Positions 13,136 through 20,580 of a stretch of 29,125 nucleotides of DNA are shown here, piece after piece. The translations under genes were made by a program, and so were the position numbers. Position 1 is the stretch's first letter, and every line of letters begins with the position of its first letter. The notes beneath the pieces were generated by a model, which ran no database searches, had not been told where the DNA came from, and saw only the letters and a program-made list of their open reading frames with translations. This stretch comes from CAIKZY01 sp044345075 (lineage in GTDB: Bacteria > Actinomycetota > Actinomycetes > S36-B12), in assembly GCA_044345075.1 (NCBI GenBank), contig JBIJBU010000009.1:1-29125 (forward strand), given 5' to 3'.

Positions 13136-13810
13136 ATGAGCTCTGTAGACATCCAGACCCCTGCCGGCAAGGCAGCGGGCAAGGCTGAGCTTCCCGCCGA
13201 GATCTTCGACGTCCAGGTCAACATCCCGTTGATGCACCAGGTCGTTGTCGCTCAGCTGGCTGCTGCACGCCAGGGCACGCACGACACCAAGACCCGTGCA
13301 GAGGTCAGCGGTGGCGGACGCAAGCCTTACAAGCAGAAGGGCACCGGCCGCGCACGCCAGGGCTCGACTCGTGCACCGCAGTTCGTCGGCGGCGGCGTCG
13401 TTCACGGCCCCCACCCTCGCGACTACAGCCAGCGCACCCCCAAGAAGATGAAGGCTGCCGCCCTGCGCGGTGCCCTCTCCGATCGGGCCCGCGACGGCCG
13501 TATCCACGTCATCTCCGAGCTGGTCACCGGTGACGCCCCCTCCACCAAGGCGGCAGTCAAGGCGATCGAGGCATTGAACCTTGAGGGCGGCATTCTCGTT
13601 GTCCTTAGCCGCGACGAGTCCGTGAGCTGGCTGAGCCTGCGCAACGTGCCCACCGTGCACGTGCTCTCGCCCGATCAGCTCAACACCTACGACGTCCTCG
13701 TCTGCGACCACGTGCTCTTCACGTCGACCGCGCTCGAGAACTTCCTCGCCGGTCCGGCGACGGGTAAGGCTGTTAAGGCCACTGCCAAGGAAAGCGAGGT
13801 GCAGGCATGA
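13136..13810 (+). CDS. rplD: 50S ribosomal protein L4
   Basis: 224 residues. L4 lines the peptide exit tunnel and in E. coli also represses the S10 operon. The extended tunnel loop is recognisable as GGGRKPYKQKGTGRARQGS followed by PQFVGGGVVHGPHPRDYS. The globular domain follows (ALRGALSDRARDGRI and later NTYDVLVCDHVLFT), with a short Ala/Lys/Glu tail. Its last 4 nt overlap rplW (ATGA), so the two are translationally coupled. Confidence 0.98.
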   Translation: MSSVDIQTPAGKAAGKAELPAEIFDVQVNIPLMHQVVVAQLAAARQGTHDTKTRAEVSGGGRKPYKQKGTGRARQGSTRAPQFVGGGVVHGPHPRDYSQRTPKKMKAAALRGALSDRARDGRIHVISELVTGDAPSTKAAVKAIEALNLEGGILVVLSRDESVSWLSLRNVPTVHVLSPDQLNTYDVLVCDHVLFTSTALENFLAGPATGKAVKATAKESEVQA

Positions 13811-14106
13811 GAATCGCAGACCCCCGCGACATCCTGCTCGCCCCGGTGATCTCCGAGAAGAGCTACGGCCTTCTCGAGGAGAACAAGTACACGTTCATCG
13901 TTTCCCCCGATGCCAACAAGACCCAGATCAAGATCGCGGTCGAGCAGGTATTCGGTGTCAAGGTGACCGCAGTCAACACCGCCAACCGCCAGGGCAAGCG
14001 GGTTCGCACCCGCTTCGGCGTCGGAAAGCGCGCTGATTCAAAGCGCGCCATCGTCTCCGTCGCCGCCGGTGACCGCATCGACATCTTCGGAGGCCCGGTC
14101 TCCTGA
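13807..14106 (+). CDS. rplW: 50S ribosomal protein L23
   Basis: 99 residues. L23 sits at the tunnel exit and is the docking site for trigger factor and SRP. DPRDILLAPVISEKSYGLLE is the usual N-terminus, and the family motif VNTANRQGKRVRTRFGVGKR is in the expected place for the rRNA-binding loop. The start is fixed by the ATGA overlap with rplD. rplB follows after 28 nt. Confidence 0.98.
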   Translation: MRIADPRDILLAPVISEKSYGLLEENKYTFIVSPDANKTQIKIAVEQVFGVKVTAVNTANRQGKRVRTRFGVGKRADSKRAIVSVAAGDRIDIFGGPVS

Positions 14107-14134
14107 CCGGCCTTCTGACTGAAGAGGAACAGCT

Positions 14135-14971
14135 ATGGGAATCCGCAAGTACAAGCCGACCACTCCGGGCCGTCGTGGCTCGAGCGTGGCCGACTTCGTC
14201 GAGATCACGCGGTCTACGCCTGAGAAGTCGCTGGTGCGTCCGCTGCCCAAGAAGGGCGGCCGCAACAACTCGGGCAAGATCACGACTCGTCACCAAGGTG
14301 GCGGTCACAAGCGTGCGTACCGCATCATCGACTTCAAGCGTGCTGACAAGGACGGCGTGCCGGCAAAGGTCGCTCACATTGAGTACGACCCCAACCGCAC
14401 CGCGCGTATTGCGCTCCTTCACTACGCAGATGGCGAGAAGCGCTACATCATCGCGCCGACCAAGCTGAAGCAGGGCGACCCGATCGAGACCGGCCCCAGC
14501 GCCGATATCAAGCCGGGCAACAACCTGCCGCTGCGCAACATCCCCGTCGGTACCGTGATTCACGCCGTGGAGATCAAGCCCGGTGGTGGCGCGAAGATCG
14601 CTCGTTCCGCAGGCGCCTCTGTTCAGCTCGTCGCCAAGGACGGCCCCTACGCCCAGCTGCGTATGCCGTCCGGTGAAATCCGCAACGTCGACCTGCGCTC
14701 GCGCGCAACCATCGGCGAGGTCGGCAACGCCGAGCAGTCCAACATCAACTGGGGTAAGGCCGGCCGTATGCGCTGGAAGGGCAAGCGCCCGACCGTCCGT
14801 GGTGTCGCCATGAACCCGGTCGATCACCCGCATGGTGGCGGTGAGGGCAAGACCTCCGGTGGTCGTCACCCGGTCAACCCGAACGGCAAGCCCGAAGGCC
14901 GTACCCGCAAGGCCAACAAGGCCAGCGACAAGTTCATCGTCCGCCGCCGCAAGACCGGCAAGAAGCGCTAA
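14135..14971 (+). CDS. rplB: 50S ribosomal protein L2
   Basis: 278 residues. L2 binds 23S rRNA next to the peptidyl-transferase centre and helps join the subunits. MGIRKYKPTTPGRRG begins the protein, the central rRNA-binding domain includes KRAYRIIDFKR and IEYDPNRTARIALLHYADG, and the strongly conserved HPHGGGEG (H231-G238) is intact. The C-terminal tail is basic (KFIVRRRKTGKKR). AGAGGA lies about 7 nt before the ATG. The rpsS ribosome-binding site AAGGGA overlaps its stop. Confidence 0.98.
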   Translation: MGIRKYKPTTPGRRGSSVADFVEITRSTPEKSLVRPLPKKGGRNNSGKITTRHQGGGHKRAYRIIDFKRADKDGVPAKVAHIEYDPNRTARIALLHYADGEKRYIIAPTKLKQGDPIETGPSADIKPGNNLPLRNIPVGTVIHAVEIKPGGGAKIARSAGASVQLVAKDGPYAQLRMPSGEIRNVDLRSRATIGEVGNAEQSNINWGKAGRMRWKGKRPTVRGVAMNPVDHPHGGGEGKTSGGRHPVNPNGKPEGRTRKANKASDKFIVRRRKTGKKR

Positions 14972-14982
14972 GGGAATACGAC

Positions 14983-15264
14983 ATGCCTCGCAGCCTCAAG
15001 AAGGGCCCGTTCATCGACGGCCACCTGCTCAAGAAGGTGGACTCGGCCAACGAGACCGGTTCCAAGAACGTGATCAAGACCTGGTCGCGCCGCTCGATGA
15101 TCATCCCGGCGATGCTCGGTCACACGATTGCGGTGCACGACGGCCGCAAGCATGTGCCGGTGTTCGTCTCCGAGAACATGGTCGGTCACAAGCTCGGCGA
15201 GTTCGCCCCGACGCGTACCTTCAAGGGACACATCAAGGACGACCGCAAGAGCAAGAAGCGCTAG
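14983..15264 (+). CDS. rpsS: 30S ribosomal protein S19
   Basis: 93 residues. S19 binds the 30S head near the A-site finger with S13. MPRSLKKGPFID, the WSRRSMIIPAMLGHTIAVHDG block and KLGEFAPTRTFKGH are all standard. AAGGGA is well placed before the ATG. A 58-nt gap with no clear structure separates it from rplV, with AAGGGG just before the next start. Confidence 0.98.
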   Translation: MPRSLKKGPFIDGHLLKKVDSANETGSKNVIKTWSRRSMIIPAMLGHTIAVHDGRKHVPVFVSENMVGHKLGEFAPTRTFKGHIKDDRKSKKR

Positions 15265-15322
15265 TCACTTCACCACAGCTACGCACTTAATTCACGCACT
15301 AACGAGCAGCAAGGGGATAGAC

Positions 15323-15853
15323 ATGGAAGCCAGGGCCCAAGCGCGGTACGTCCGCGTCACGCCCATGAAGGCGCGCCGCGTTATCGACCTCATTCGGGGT
15401 ATGAACGCAGGCGACGCCCAGGCGGTGTTGAAGTTTGCGCCGCAGGCGGCCAGCGAGCCGATTGGCAAGGTGCTTGATAGCGCTATTGCCAACGCCGCTA
15501 ACAACCACGCCATGGACACGCGCTCGTTGGTCATCTCTGCGGCATTCGTCGACGAGGGCCCCACGATGAAGCGCATTCGTCCTCGCGCTCAGGGTCGTGC
15601 CTACAAGATCCGCAAGCGCAGCAGCCACATCACGGTGATCGTGTCCGACGGCATTGCCGCCGCACCGGCCCCGAAGGTTGCCGCTGCCAAGAAGGCTGCC
15701 GCCAAGGTTGCCGCCGAGGAGACCGCTGCTCCGGTAGCGAAGAAGGCTGCTGCCACCAAGTCGGCTGCCACTAAGTCGGCTGCTACGAAGGCGCCCGCTA
15801 AGAAGTCTGCAGCCAAGAAGACCGCAGCTCCCAAGCCCGAGAAGAAGGACTAG
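15323..15853 (+). CDS. rplV: 50S ribosomal protein L22 with a long Ala/Lys-rich tail
   Basis: 176 residues. The core (about 1-110) is normal L22: RVTPMKARRVIDLIRGM near the N-terminus, the tunnel-lining hairpin around DEGPTMKRIRPRAQGRAY, and the final strand HITVIVSD. About 65 further residues are Ala/Lys-rich with Pro and Thr, including 2.8 copies of the pentad A-A-T-K-S, and would project from the ribosome surface as a disordered basic tail. The ATG at 15323 is chosen for its AAGGGG site and family N-terminus. The frame is open upstream into rpsS, but that is a shadow. rpsC starts 4 nt after the stop. Confidence 0.97.
   Translation: MEARAQARYVRVTPMKARRVIDLIRGMNAGDAQAVLKFAPQAASEPIGKVLDSAIANAANNHAMDTRSLVISAAFVDEGPTMKRIRPRAQGRAYKIRKRSSHITVIVSDGIAAAPAPKVAAAKKAAAKVAAEETAAPVAKKAAATKSAATKSAATKAPAKKSAAKKTAAPKPEKKD
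15749..15790 (+). repeat. 15-bp tandem repeat in the rplV tail (A-A-T-K-S, 2.8 units)
   Basis: Units start at 15749, 15764 and 15779, the last truncated after 12 bp. They differ only at third codon positions (ACC/ACT/ACG, GCC/GCT), so the repeat has drifted synonymously while the peptide stayed constant. Confidence 0.75.
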
Positions 15854-15857
15854 TACC

Positions 15858-16658
15858 GTGGGCCAGAAAGTAAATCCGCACGGCTTCCGCCTCGGCATCA
15901 CCACCGACTTCGCGTCGCGTTGGTTCGCCGACTCGGCCAAGACCGGCCAGCGCTACCGCGATTACGTCCAGGAGGACGTCAAGATCCGCAAGCTGCTGTC
16001 CACGGGCATGGAGCGCGCAGGCATCTCCAAGGTCGAGATCGAGCGCACCCGTGAGCGTGTTCGCATCGACATCCACACTGCTCGTCCGGGCATCGTCATC
16101 GGTCGCCGTGGCGCCGAGGCCGATCGCATCCGTGGCGATCTCGAGAAGCTCACCGGCAAGCAGGTTCAGCTGAACATCCTCGAGGTCAAGAACCCCGAGA
16201 TGGATTCCCAGCTGGTTGCCCAGGGCATCGCCGAGCAGCTCTCGAGCCGTGTGTCGTTCCGTCGCGCAATGCGCAAGGGCATGCAGAGCACCATGAAGAG
16301 CGGCGCCAAGGGCATCCGTGTCCAGGTCTCGGGTCGTCTCGGTGGCGCGGAAATGTCGCGTACCGAGTTCTACCGCGAGGGTCGCGTTCCCCTGCACACC
16401 CTGCGCGCTGACATCGACTACGGCTTCTACGAGGCACGTACCACCTTCGGTCGCATCGGCGTCAAGGTCTGGATCTACAAGGGCGATGCACTCGGCACCC
16501 GCACCGAGCGTGAGGCAGCAGCTGCTGCAGCTCGCCTCGGTCAGCGCGCTGCCGCTCCGGCTCGCCCGCGTCGTGCAGGCGGTCGCGATGAGGCTGCACC
16601 CGTCGCCGAGGTTGCGGCTGAGGCCGTTGCCGCTCCGGCAGAGACTGTGGAGGGCTGA
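15858..16658 (+). CDS. rpsC: 30S ribosomal protein S3 with Ala-rich C-terminal extension
   Basis: 266 residues, GTG start. S3 forms part of the mRNA entry channel and its helicase function. MGQKVNPHGFRLGI begins the protein, and a type II KH domain carries the GRRG loop at 82-85. The C-terminal domain holds GVKVWIYKGD, after which the normal protein ends near residue 213. About 50 extra residues follow, first basic (Arg/Ala) and then acidic and Ala-rich, ending PAETVEG. Such tails occur in other Actinomycetota. rplP begins 3 nt after the stop. Confidence 0.97.
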   Translation: MGQKVNPHGFRLGITTDFASRWFADSAKTGQRYRDYVQEDVKIRKLLSTGMERAGISKVEIERTRERVRIDIHTARPGIVIGRRGAEADRIRGDLEKLTGKQVQLNILEVKNPEMDSQLVAQGIAEQLSSRVSFRRAMRKGMQSTMKSGAKGIRVQVSGRLGGAEMSRTEFYREGRVPLHTLRADIDYGFYEARTTFGRIGVKVWIYKGDALGTRTEREAAAAAARLGQRAAAPARPRRAGGRDEAAPVAEVAAEAVAAPAETVEG

Positions 16659-16661
16659 TCC

Positions 16662-17084
16662 ATGCTGATTCCCCGTAGGGTCAAGCACCGTAAGCAGCAC
16701 CACCCCACGCGGCGTGGCGTTGCCAAGGGCGGCACCGAGGTGACCTTCGGTACCTATGGCCTGCAGGCTCTCGAGCCCGCATACGTCACCAACCGCCAGA
16801 TTGAGTCCGCTCGTATTGCTATCACGCGTCATATCCGTCGTGGCGGCAAGGTGTGGATCAACATTTACCCCGATCGTCCGCTCACCAAGAAGCCTGCTGA
16901 GACCCGCATGGGTTCCGGTAAGGGTTCGCCCGAGTGGTGGATCGCCAACGTCAAGCCCGGACGCGTCATGTTCGAGCTCTCGTTCCCCGATGAGAAGGTT
17001 GCGCACGCTGCACTCACCCGTGCCGCGCACAAGCTTCCGATGAAGTGCCGCATTGTGCGGCGCGATGAAGCAGGTGAGATGTAA
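16662..17084 (+). CDS. rplP: 50S ribosomal protein L16
   Basis: 140 residues. L16 contacts the A-site tRNA and organises the 50S central protuberance region. MLIPRRVKHRKQH is the standard N-terminus. The rRNA-binding centre includes ARIAITRHIRRGGKVWINI, and the flexible loop KPAETRMGSGKGSPEWWIA, which approaches the tRNA elbow, is intact. It lies 3 nt after rpsC, and its stop abuts the rpmC ATG with no spacer, so it is tightly coupled on both sides. Confidence 0.98.
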   Translation: MLIPRRVKHRKQHHPTRRGVAKGGTEVTFGTYGLQALEPAYVTNRQIESARIAITRHIRRGGKVWINIYPDRPLTKKPAETRMGSGKGSPEWWIANVKPGRVMFELSFPDEKVAHAALTRAAHKLPMKCRIVRRDEAGEM

Positions 17085-17315
17085 ATGGCAGCAGGAACTC
17101 AGCCCGGCGAACTGCGTAATCTCGATGACGCAGAACTCGTGACCAAGCTTCGTGAGGCGAAGGAGGAGCTCTTCAACCTCCGCTTCCAGGGCGCGACCGG
17201 ACAGCTCGAGAATCATGGTCGTCTGCGTGCAGTCCGCAAGGACATCGCACGTATCTACACGATCCTTCGTGAGCGTGAACTGGGCATTACGCCCGTCCAA
17301 GGTGGTGCCGCATGA
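17085..17315 (+). CDS. rpmC: 50S ribosomal protein L29
   Basis: 76 residues of two helices with the conserved centre KEELFNLRFQGATGQLENHGR and IARIYTILRERE. L29 lies near the tunnel exit beside L23 and helps position nascent-chain factors. The ATG directly follows the rplP stop. The C-terminus is a little longer than the E. coli protein, and the last 4 nt (ATGA) overlap rpsQ. Confidence 0.97.
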   Translation: MAAGTQPGELRNLDDAELVTKLREAKEELFNLRFQGATGQLENHGRLRAVRKDIARIYTILRERELGITPVQGGAA

Positions 17316-17596
17316 GCGCGAAAGAAGGCGTAGTGACTGAAGACAAGCGTGGCGACCGCAAGACCCGTGAGGGCCTTGTAGTCAGCGACAAGATGGACAA
17401 GACCGTGGTCGTTGCAGTCGAGGATCGCTTCAAGCACCCGATGTACGGCAAGGTTGTTCGTCGCACGAGCAAGCTCAAGGCGCATGACGAGGCCAATGCC
17501 GCCGGCATCGGTGACCGCGTGCTCCTCATGGAGACCCGCCCCACCTCAGCGACTAAGCGCTGGCGTGTGGTGGAGATCCTCGAAAAGGCCAAGTAA
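17312..17596 (+). CDS. rpsQ: 30S ribosomal protein S17
   Basis: 94 residues, an OB-fold primary binder of the 16S 5' domain. The core reads REGLVVSDKMDKTVVVAVED, followed by HPMYGKVVRRTSKLKAHDE and GDRVLLMETRPTSATKRWRVV, which is diagnostic. About 15 extra charged residues precede the core, as in many actinobacterial S17 proteins. The start is fixed by the 4-nt overlap with rpmC. It is the last gene of the S10 block. 52 nt separate it from rplN, with no terminator or clear promoter in the gap, so transcription probably continues. Confidence 0.97.
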   Translation: MSAKEGVVTEDKRGDRKTREGLVVSDKMDKTVVVAVEDRFKHPMYGKVVRRTSKLKAHDEANAAGIGDRVLLMETRPTSATKRWRVVEILEKAK

Positions 17597-17648
17597 GTAA
17601 GTTCCGCCAGGCTCTACCCGAGAACCGGCAGACGATCAGGAGAATGCA

Positions 17649-18017
17649 GTGATTCAGCAGGAGTCGCGACTTCGTGTCGCTGACAACACAGGTGCGAAGG
17701 AACTCCTTTGCATCCGTGTTCTCGGCGGTTCAGGTCGACGCTACGCCGGCATCGGCGACATCATCGTTGCGACGGTGAAGGACGCCATCCCCGGTGGAGG
17801 CGTGAAGAAGGGCGAGGTCGTCAAGGCGGTCATCGTGCGCACCCGCAAGGAGCGCCGCCGTCCCGACGGTTCGTACATCCGTTTCGACGAGAACGCAGCG
17901 GTCATCATCAAGGCTGATGGCGAGCCCCGCGGCACGCGCATCTTCGGTCCGGTGGGTCGTGAGCTTCGCGAGAAGAAGTTCATGAAGATCATTTCGCTCG
18001 CACCGGAGGTGTTGTAA
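17649..18017 (+). CDS. rplN: 50S ribosomal protein L14
   Basis: 122 residues, the invariant family length. L14 forms an intersubunit bridge and binds RsfS and L19. Starts at GTG with AGGAG about 6 nt upstream: MIQQESRLRVADNTGAKEL. The signature GDIIVATVKDAIPGG and RTRKERRRPDGSYIRFDENA follow. First gene of the spc block, 2 nt before rplX. Confidence 0.98.
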   Translation: MIQQESRLRVADNTGAKELLCIRVLGGSGRRYAGIGDIIVATVKDAIPGGGVKKGEVVKAVIVRTRKERRRPDGSYIRFDENAAVIIKADGEPRGTRIFGPVGRELREKKFMKIISLAPEVL

Positions 18018-18019
18018 TC

Positions 18020-18382
18020 ATGGCAACCCTGAGCATTCGTAAGGGTGACCTCGTTCAGGTCATCTCCGGCAAGGATCGCGGTGTCAAGGGCAAGGTCATC
18101 GAGGTCATGCCCGACTCCGAGCGCATCCTCGTCGAGGGCGTCAACCGCATCAAGAAGCATGCCAAGATCGGTCAAGACGCCCGTGGCGCCAAGACCGGCG
18201 GCATCATCACCACCGAGGCACCGATCCACGTGTCGAACGTGATGATCATTGATCCCGAGGATGGCCGCCCGACTCGCATCGGTTTCCGCAAGGAAAAGGT
18301 CGAGAAGCGTCGTCCCGACGGCTCCACCTACGAGGCCGAGCGCAGCGTTCGCATCTCACGTCGCACTGGTAAGGACATCTGA
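18020..18382 (+). CDS. rplX: 50S ribosomal protein L24
   Basis: 120 residues. L24 initiates 50S assembly and sits at the tunnel exit. The KOW motif is at the N-terminus (IRKGDLVQVISGKDRGVKGKV), followed by VEGVNRIKKHAK and the HVSNVMIIDPEDGRPTRIGF block. It is somewhat longer than E. coli L24 at the C-terminus (SVRISRRTGKDI). The stop overlaps the rplE ATG by 1 nt. Confidence 0.98.
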   Translation: MATLSIRKGDLVQVISGKDRGVKGKVIEVMPDSERILVEGVNRIKKHAKIGQDARGAKTGGIITTEAPIHVSNVMIIDPEDGRPTRIGFRKEKVEKRRPDGSTYEAERSVRISRRTGKDI

Positions 18383-18951
18383 TGAGCACCGCAACCGAAG
18401 CCAAGACGCAGCCGCGTCTGAAGGCGCGTTACCGCGCGGAGATCGCCCCGGCACTGCTGGCGGAGTTCTCCTTCGACAACGTCATGCAGATCCCCGGCCT
18501 GACCAAGGTCGTCGTGAACATGGGTGTTGGCGAGGCCGCTCGTGACTCCAAGCTGATCGAGGGCGCGATTCGCGACCTCACCGAGATCACTGGCCAAAAG
18601 CCCCAGGTCACCAAGGCACGCAAGTCCATCGCGCAGTTCAAGCTTCGTGAGGGCCAGCCGATTGGCGCGCACGTCACCCTTCGTGGCGATCGCATGTGGG
18701 AGTTCCTCGATCGCCTGCTCTCGGTCGCGCTGCCGCGCATCCGTGACTTCCGCGGGCTGTCGCCGAAGCAGTTCGACGGCAATGGCAACTACACCTTCGG
18801 TCTGAACGAGCAGTCGATGTTCCACGAGATCGACCAGGACAAGATCGATCGCGTTCGCGGCATGGACATCACCATCGTCACGACCGCCAAGACTGATGAC
18901 GAAGGCCGAGCGCTGCTCCGCCAACTCGGATTCCCCTTCAAGGAGGCCTGA
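18382..18951 (+). CDS. rplE: 50S ribosomal protein L5
   Basis: 189 residues. L5 binds 5S rRNA and touches the P-site tRNA and S13. Diagnostic stretches are LTKVVVNMGVGEAARDSK, TGQKPQVTKARKSIAQFKLREG, the DFRGLSPKQFDGNGNYTFGL loop and the closing MDITIVTTAKTDDEGRALL. A short extra N-terminus (STATEAKTQP) precedes the core. 5 nt separate it from rpsZ. Confidence 0.98.
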   Translation: MSTATEAKTQPRLKARYRAEIAPALLAEFSFDNVMQIPGLTKVVVNMGVGEAARDSKLIEGAIRDLTEITGQKPQVTKARKSIAQFKLREGQPIGAHVTLRGDRMWEFLDRLLSVALPRIRDFRGLSPKQFDGNGNYTFGLNEQSMFHEIDQDKIDRVRGMDITIVTTAKTDDEGRALLRQLGFPFKEA

Positions 18952-18956
18952 TCCAT

Positions 18957-19142
18957 ATGGCGAAGAAAGCACTGATCCAGAAGCAGCAGAAGACCCCGAA
19001 GTTCAAGGTCCGCGCTTACACGCGCTGCAACAAGTGCGGTCGTCCGCACTCGGTCTACCGCAAGTTCGGCCTGTGCCGTATTTGCGTCCGTGAAATGGCA
19101 CATGCCGGCGAACTGCCGGGTGTGACTAAGAGCAGCTGGTAA
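18957..19142 (+). CDS. rpsZ: 30S ribosomal protein S14, zinc-binding short form
   Basis: 61 residues. Four cysteines (C24, C27, C40, C43) form a zinc ribbon, marking the short zinc-dependent S14 (type Z, also called rpsN1) rather than the ~100-residue zinc-free form. Ends GVTKSSW as usual. The zinc-free paralogue often found in Actinomycetota under Zur control is not in this window. A 68-nt gap with pairing potential follows before rpsH. Confidence 0.97.
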   Translation: MAKKALIQKQQKTPKFKVRAYTRCNKCGRPHSVYRKFGLCRICVREMAHAGELPGVTKSSW

Positions 19143-19149
19143 ACCACGA

Positions 19150-19204
19150 CGCTGCAGGTCCAGCCCACCCGGGCGGGAAACCACAGCGAGGAAGGCCGTA
19201 GGCC
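19150..19204 (+). promoter_or_regulatory. Structured rpsH leader inside the spc block
   Basis: A nested stem can form: CGCTG (19150-19154) with CAGCG (19184-19188), GGT with ACC inside it, and GCCC-ACCC-GGGC (19163-19174) at the tip. The Shine-Dalgarno GAGGAAGG (19188-19195) follows at once. A small GGCC-GTA-GGCC repeat (19194-19204) then lies between it and the ATG at 19211. The site is just upstream of S8, the repressor of the spc operon in E. coli, so local control is possible but unproven. Confidence 0.35.
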
Positions 19205-19210
19205 AAAGAC

Positions 19211-19609
19211 ATGACAATGACTGACCCGATTGCGGACATGCTTGCGCGACTGCGCAACGCTAACTCCGCGTACCACGACACCGTGGCGATGCCTCACTCC
19301 AAGATCAAGGCAAACCTTGCCGAGATCCTCAAGCGTGAGGGCTACATCGCTGGCTTCGAGGTCGCTGACGCAACCGTCGGCAAGACCTTGACCCTCAACC
19401 TGAAGTACGGCCCGTCGCGTGAGCGCTCGATCGCCGGTCTTCGCCGCGTCTCCAAGCCCGGCCTGCGCGTCTACGCAAAGAGCACTGCTCTTCCGCGCGT
19501 GCTCGGCGGCCTCGGCATCGCGATCCTGTCCACGTCGAACGGTCTGCTCACTGACCGCCAGGCTCAGAGCAAGGGTGTAGGCGGAGAAGTTCTCGCCTAC
19601 GTCTGGTAA
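19211..19609 (+). CDS. rpsH: 30S ribosomal protein S8
   Basis: 132 residues. S8 is a primary binder of the 16S central domain. MTMTDPIADMLARLRNAN begins the protein, and the C-terminal part has ARVLGGLGIAILSTSNGLLTD-type sequence with the conserved GG(L/I)G and ST-x-G-x-L-(T/S)D elements, ending GGEVLAYVW. Two in-frame ATGs (19211 and 19217) are possible. The Shine-Dalgarno is about 15 nt from the first, further than usual, with a small hairpin between. rplF follows after 18 nt, with GGAAAGGGG upstream. Confidence 0.97.
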   Translation: MTMTDPIADMLARLRNANSAYHDTVAMPHSKIKANLAEILKREGYIAGFEVADATVGKTLTLNLKYGPSRERSIAGLRRVSKPGLRVYAKSTALPRVLGGLGIAILSTSNGLLTDRQAQSKGVGGEVLAYVW

Positions 19610-19627
19610 CCGGAAAGGGGTTAGCGC

Positions 19628-20167
19628 ATGTCACGTATTGGGCGTATGCCGATTCCGGTTCCCTCCGGAGTCAAGGTCGATATCGCAGGCGATTCCATCA
19701 CGGTCACGGGTCCTAAGGGTGCCCTGAACCTGAAGATCGCCGCGCCGATCGAGGTCAAGGAAGAAGAAGGCAACCTTGTTGTCACTCGTCCTGACGATGA
19801 GCGCGATTCGCGTGCACTGCACGGTTTGACTCGCACTCTGGTGTCCAACATGGTCACGGGTGTCACGACCGGCTTCGAGAAGACTCTCGAGATCGTCGGC
19901 ACCGGTTACCGCGTTGCAGCCAATGGCACTGGTCTTGAATTCCAGCTCGGCTTCAGCCACCCCGTGGTCGTCGCCGCACCCGAGGGCATCTCCTTCGCGG
20001 TCGAGAGCCCGGTTAAGTTCAAGGTTCAGGGCATCGACAAGCAGAAGGTTGGCGAAGTCGCCGCGAACATCCGCAAGCTGCGGAAGCCGGAGCCCTACAA
20101 GGGCAAGGGCGTTCGCTACGAGGGTGAAGTTGTTCGCCGCAAGGCCGGAAAGGCGGGCAAGAAGTGA
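19628..20167 (+). CDS. rplF: 50S ribosomal protein L6
   Basis: 179 residues, two L6 repeats. L6 lies near the sarcin-ricin loop and the factor-binding site. MSRIGRMPIPVPSGV begins the protein, the middle holds LTRTLVSNMVTGVTTGFEK and EIVGTGYRVA, and the end carries the hallmark IRKLRKPEPYKGKGVRYEGE. The GTGA overlap of its stop with the rplR GTG start couples the two genes. Confidence 0.98.
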   Translation: MSRIGRMPIPVPSGVKVDIAGDSITVTGPKGALNLKIAAPIEVKEEEGNLVVTRPDDERDSRALHGLTRTLVSNMVTGVTTGFEKTLEIVGTGYRVAANGTGLEFQLGFSHPVVVAAPEGISFAVESPVKFKVQGIDKQKVGEVAANIRKLRKPEPYKGKGVRYEGEVVRRKAGKAGKK

Positions 20168-20547
20168 GTTCCTTCGGAGTCAAGCTGGGTACGGGTACCA
20201 AGACCGTTACCGCACGCAAGCGTCGCCACGTCCGCGTTCGCAAGAAGGTCTCGGGTACCCCCGCGCGTCCGCGCCTGGTGGTCACCCGTTCCGCTCGCCA
20301 CGTTGTCGCCCAGGTCATCGACGATACGCAGGGTGTCACCCTCGCATCGGCATCGACCATGGAGGCCGACCTGCGTAGCGCATCGTCCGACAAGAGTGCC
20401 AAGGCACGCCAGGTCGGACAGCTGGTCGCAGAGCGTGCGAAGAAGGCCGGCATTGACGCCGTCGTCTTCGACCGCGGCGGCAACAAGTACCACGGTCGCG
20501 TTGCTGCTCTCGCCGAGGGCGCCCGCGAAGCTGGTCTGACCTTCTAA
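20164..20547 (+). CDS. rplR: 50S ribosomal protein L18
   Basis: 127 residues. L18 binds 5S rRNA with L5. The basic N-terminus KRRHVRVRKKVSGTPARPRL and the C-terminal VVFDRGGNKYHGRVAALAEG block are diagnostic. GTG start with a 4-nt overlap with rplF. rpsE starts 33 nt later, with AAGAGG about 6 nt before its ATG. Confidence 0.98.
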   Translation: MSSFGVKLGTGTKTVTARKRRHVRVRKKVSGTPARPRLVVTRSARHVVAQVIDDTQGVTLASASTMEADLRSASSDKSAKARQVGQLVAERAKKAGIDAVVFDRGGNKYHGRVAALAEGAREAGLTF

Positions 20548-20580
20548 GACGTATTCACCCTTCAAGCAAAGAGGTATCTC

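Noticed and set aside
15798..17300. A 500-codon minus-strand open frame across rpsC, rplP and rpmC
   Set aside because: It covers several certain, tightly packed ribosomal genes, and its composition is that of an antisense shadow.
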